Shown piece after piece: positions 43,574 to 44,583 of a DNA stretch of 44,583 nt. The notes beneath the pieces are model-generated. The model did no database searches. It had not been told where the DNA came from and saw nothing but the letters and a program-made list of their open reading frames with translations. This DNA comes from Peronospora farinosa (Eukaryota > Oomycota > Peronosporomycetes > Peronosporales > Peronosporaceae): assembly GCA_947646735.1 (NCBI GenBank), contig CANTFK010000486.1:1-44583 (forward strand). The letters are read 5' to 3'. How positions within the stretch are numbered: position 1 is the first letter of the stretch; the number at the start of each line of letters is the position of its first letter. A program made the position numbers and the translations under genes.

Positions 43574-44583
43574 AAAAGGAGGAGCACCTTGACATCAATA
43601 TGAAGGTGCCCAAGGGCATGGTTTTGAGTGACCAAGAGCTTAAGTTGCATGGCGTGGAAACATCAAGTGACCTGGTCCTCCTGTTGAAGAAGTCACTGTA
43701 CGGCCTCAAGCAAGCTGGAAGGCTTTCGATTAAATTACTTGATTTAAAAGCTACGTCAAGGTGGTTTTCAACAATGCACCACGGATATGTGCTTGTACTA
43801 CAAGCACAAGGGGTGAGACGTGCACGGTGGTTGGCGTCTACGTGGACGACCTATTGGTCACAGGGACTGAGTAAGGGGCCGGATGCACTTCTTTCATGGA
43901 GATGAGCTCGCTGTCCATCAAGGACCTAGGCGTCGTCAGCAAGTTTGGTTTACGAATCAATTTGAACGACGAGACAGGATACGTTTCTGGACCAAGAAGT
44001 CGCAGTCGACTTACTGTTAAAGGAGTTCGGACTGGATTCAGCTAATGGGGTGAGGACCCCAATCGGGGACGAGTGCAATGCAGAAGACGAGGACACTGTG
44101 GAATACCTATCTGCGAAGGGTGCAAGGGGCGAACCAAGTGTGAAGTCGTTCCAGTCGCTGGTTGGGAGCCTATTTAGCCAGCGGATAGCAAGGTGCACGC
44201 GTCCTGATATCTGCTTTGCTGTTCACAAAACAGCGAAGCGGACACACAAGCCAACCACAAAGGACTGGAAGATCGCAAACGTATTGCAAGATGCTTGAAG
44301 ATGTCGAAGGGCTTGAAGTTGCACCTCAATGGTGTCGGACCTACATCCAATGATGTCCAGGTCGAATGTTAGACGATGCCGATTTCGCTGCCGACAAGTC
44401 TGATCGCAAGTCAGTCTCCGGGTGTGTCCTCACTATGGATGGAGCCGTCGTGATGTGGACGTGCAAGAAGCAGTCCGGTGTGTCGTTGAGCACGATGGAA
44501 GCGGAATTCATCTCTGCGTCACAAGCGGGACGTGAATTGCTGGGCCTACGGGAACTACTCGGCGAATTGAAGCTGAAGATAAG
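43549..44583 (+). pseudogene. Copia element 2 rest of RT and RNase H, frameshifted and cut by window end
   Basis: After the break at 43551, RT continues as NAYVKAEKEEHLDINMKVPK and LLKKSLYGLKQAG (to about 43720). A second shift leads to VYVDDLLVTG, whose YVDD catalytic box is at 43839-43850, then after a TAA near 43872 to EMSSLSIKDLG and a further shift near 43950. PSVKSFQSLVGSL and RCTRPDICFAVHKTAKRT follow in the frame starting at 44050, then an LFSQ insert difference from element 1 near 44170. RNase H residues near the end (ADFAADKSDRKSVSG, EAEFISASQAGRELLGLREL) match element 1. The RNase H end and the 3' LTR lie outside the window. At least four small frame breaks make this copy defective. 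Confidence 0.88.

Larger units (their letters stand above)
39931..44583 (+). mobile_element. Ty1/copia retrotransposon 2, 5' LTR to within RNase H
   Basis: LTR, primer-binding site, gag, zinc knuckle, protease, integrase and reverse transcriptase occur in the Ty1/copia order (integrase before RT), which excludes Ty3/gypsy. The element is nearly complete in length but has single-base frameshifts near 40850 and 43551 and more in the RT/RNase H part. Together with element 1 it forms a tandem pair sharing the 377-bp LTR. In Phytophthora sojae, Copia-like elements are known to be concentrated at centromeres; whether this family is related cannot be told here. Confidence 0.9.

Overview
The window is eukaryotic and almost entirely non-functional DNA: satellites made from pieces of protein-coding genes, broken housekeeping genes and retrotransposons. 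The gene families (condensin SMC4, eukaryote-type class II lysyl-tRNA synthetase, peroxisomal acyl-CoA oxidase), the Ty1/copia and LINE types and the lack of obvious introns fit an oomycete such as Phytophthora or a downy mildew. That assignment is inference from remembered family resemblance, not from a search. I find no convincing intact host gene.

Layout. (1) 1-19885: about 26 head-to-tail copies of a 766-bp unit, entering from the left of the window. Read on the minus strand, the unit is a piece of the SMC4 coiled-coil arm, already frameshifted. (2) 20124-21181 (+): a broken lysyl-tRNA synthetase 5' part, followed by the broken 3' end of an acyl-CoA oxidase. (3) 21371-23658 (-): an SMC4 pseudogene holding the post-hinge arm, the hinge and the pre-hinge arm. 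The pre-hinge arm (22859-23658) is the single-copy sister of the 766-bp unit, and its edges explain the array junction. (4) 23690-24575 (+): the 3' tail of a LINE. (5) 25651-27105: a second lysyl-tRNA synthetase remnant, split by an inversion of about 830 bp, next to the middle of an acyl-CoA oxidase. (6) 27165-37795: about 10.6 kb of GC-rich minisatellite with 85-bp and about 118-bp units. It also looks derived, on the minus strand, from a coiled-coil gene, and it carries several nested higher-order repeats. (7) 37796-38946: a coiled-coil remnant and mostly unassigned sequence. (8) 38947-44583 (+): two Ty1/copia elements head to tail sharing one LTR (39931-40307). The first is only a 3' fragment. 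The second has gag, protease, integrase and reverse transcriptase with a few frameshifts and runs off the window.

How it fits together. There is no working pathway here. The theme is conversion of coding DNA into satellite DNA: two unrelated coiled-coil gene segments were amplified into tandem arrays whose unit lengths (766, 85 and about 118) all leave remainder 1 on division by 3, so none can encode a continuous repeat protein. Between and beside them are duplicated, inverted remnants of a lysyl-tRNA synthetase/acyl-CoA oxidase neighbourhood, then retrotransposons. This is the architecture of a heterochromatic or pericentromeric block. The likeliest novelty is the gene-fragment-to-satellite process, with donor, junction and product all visible in one window.
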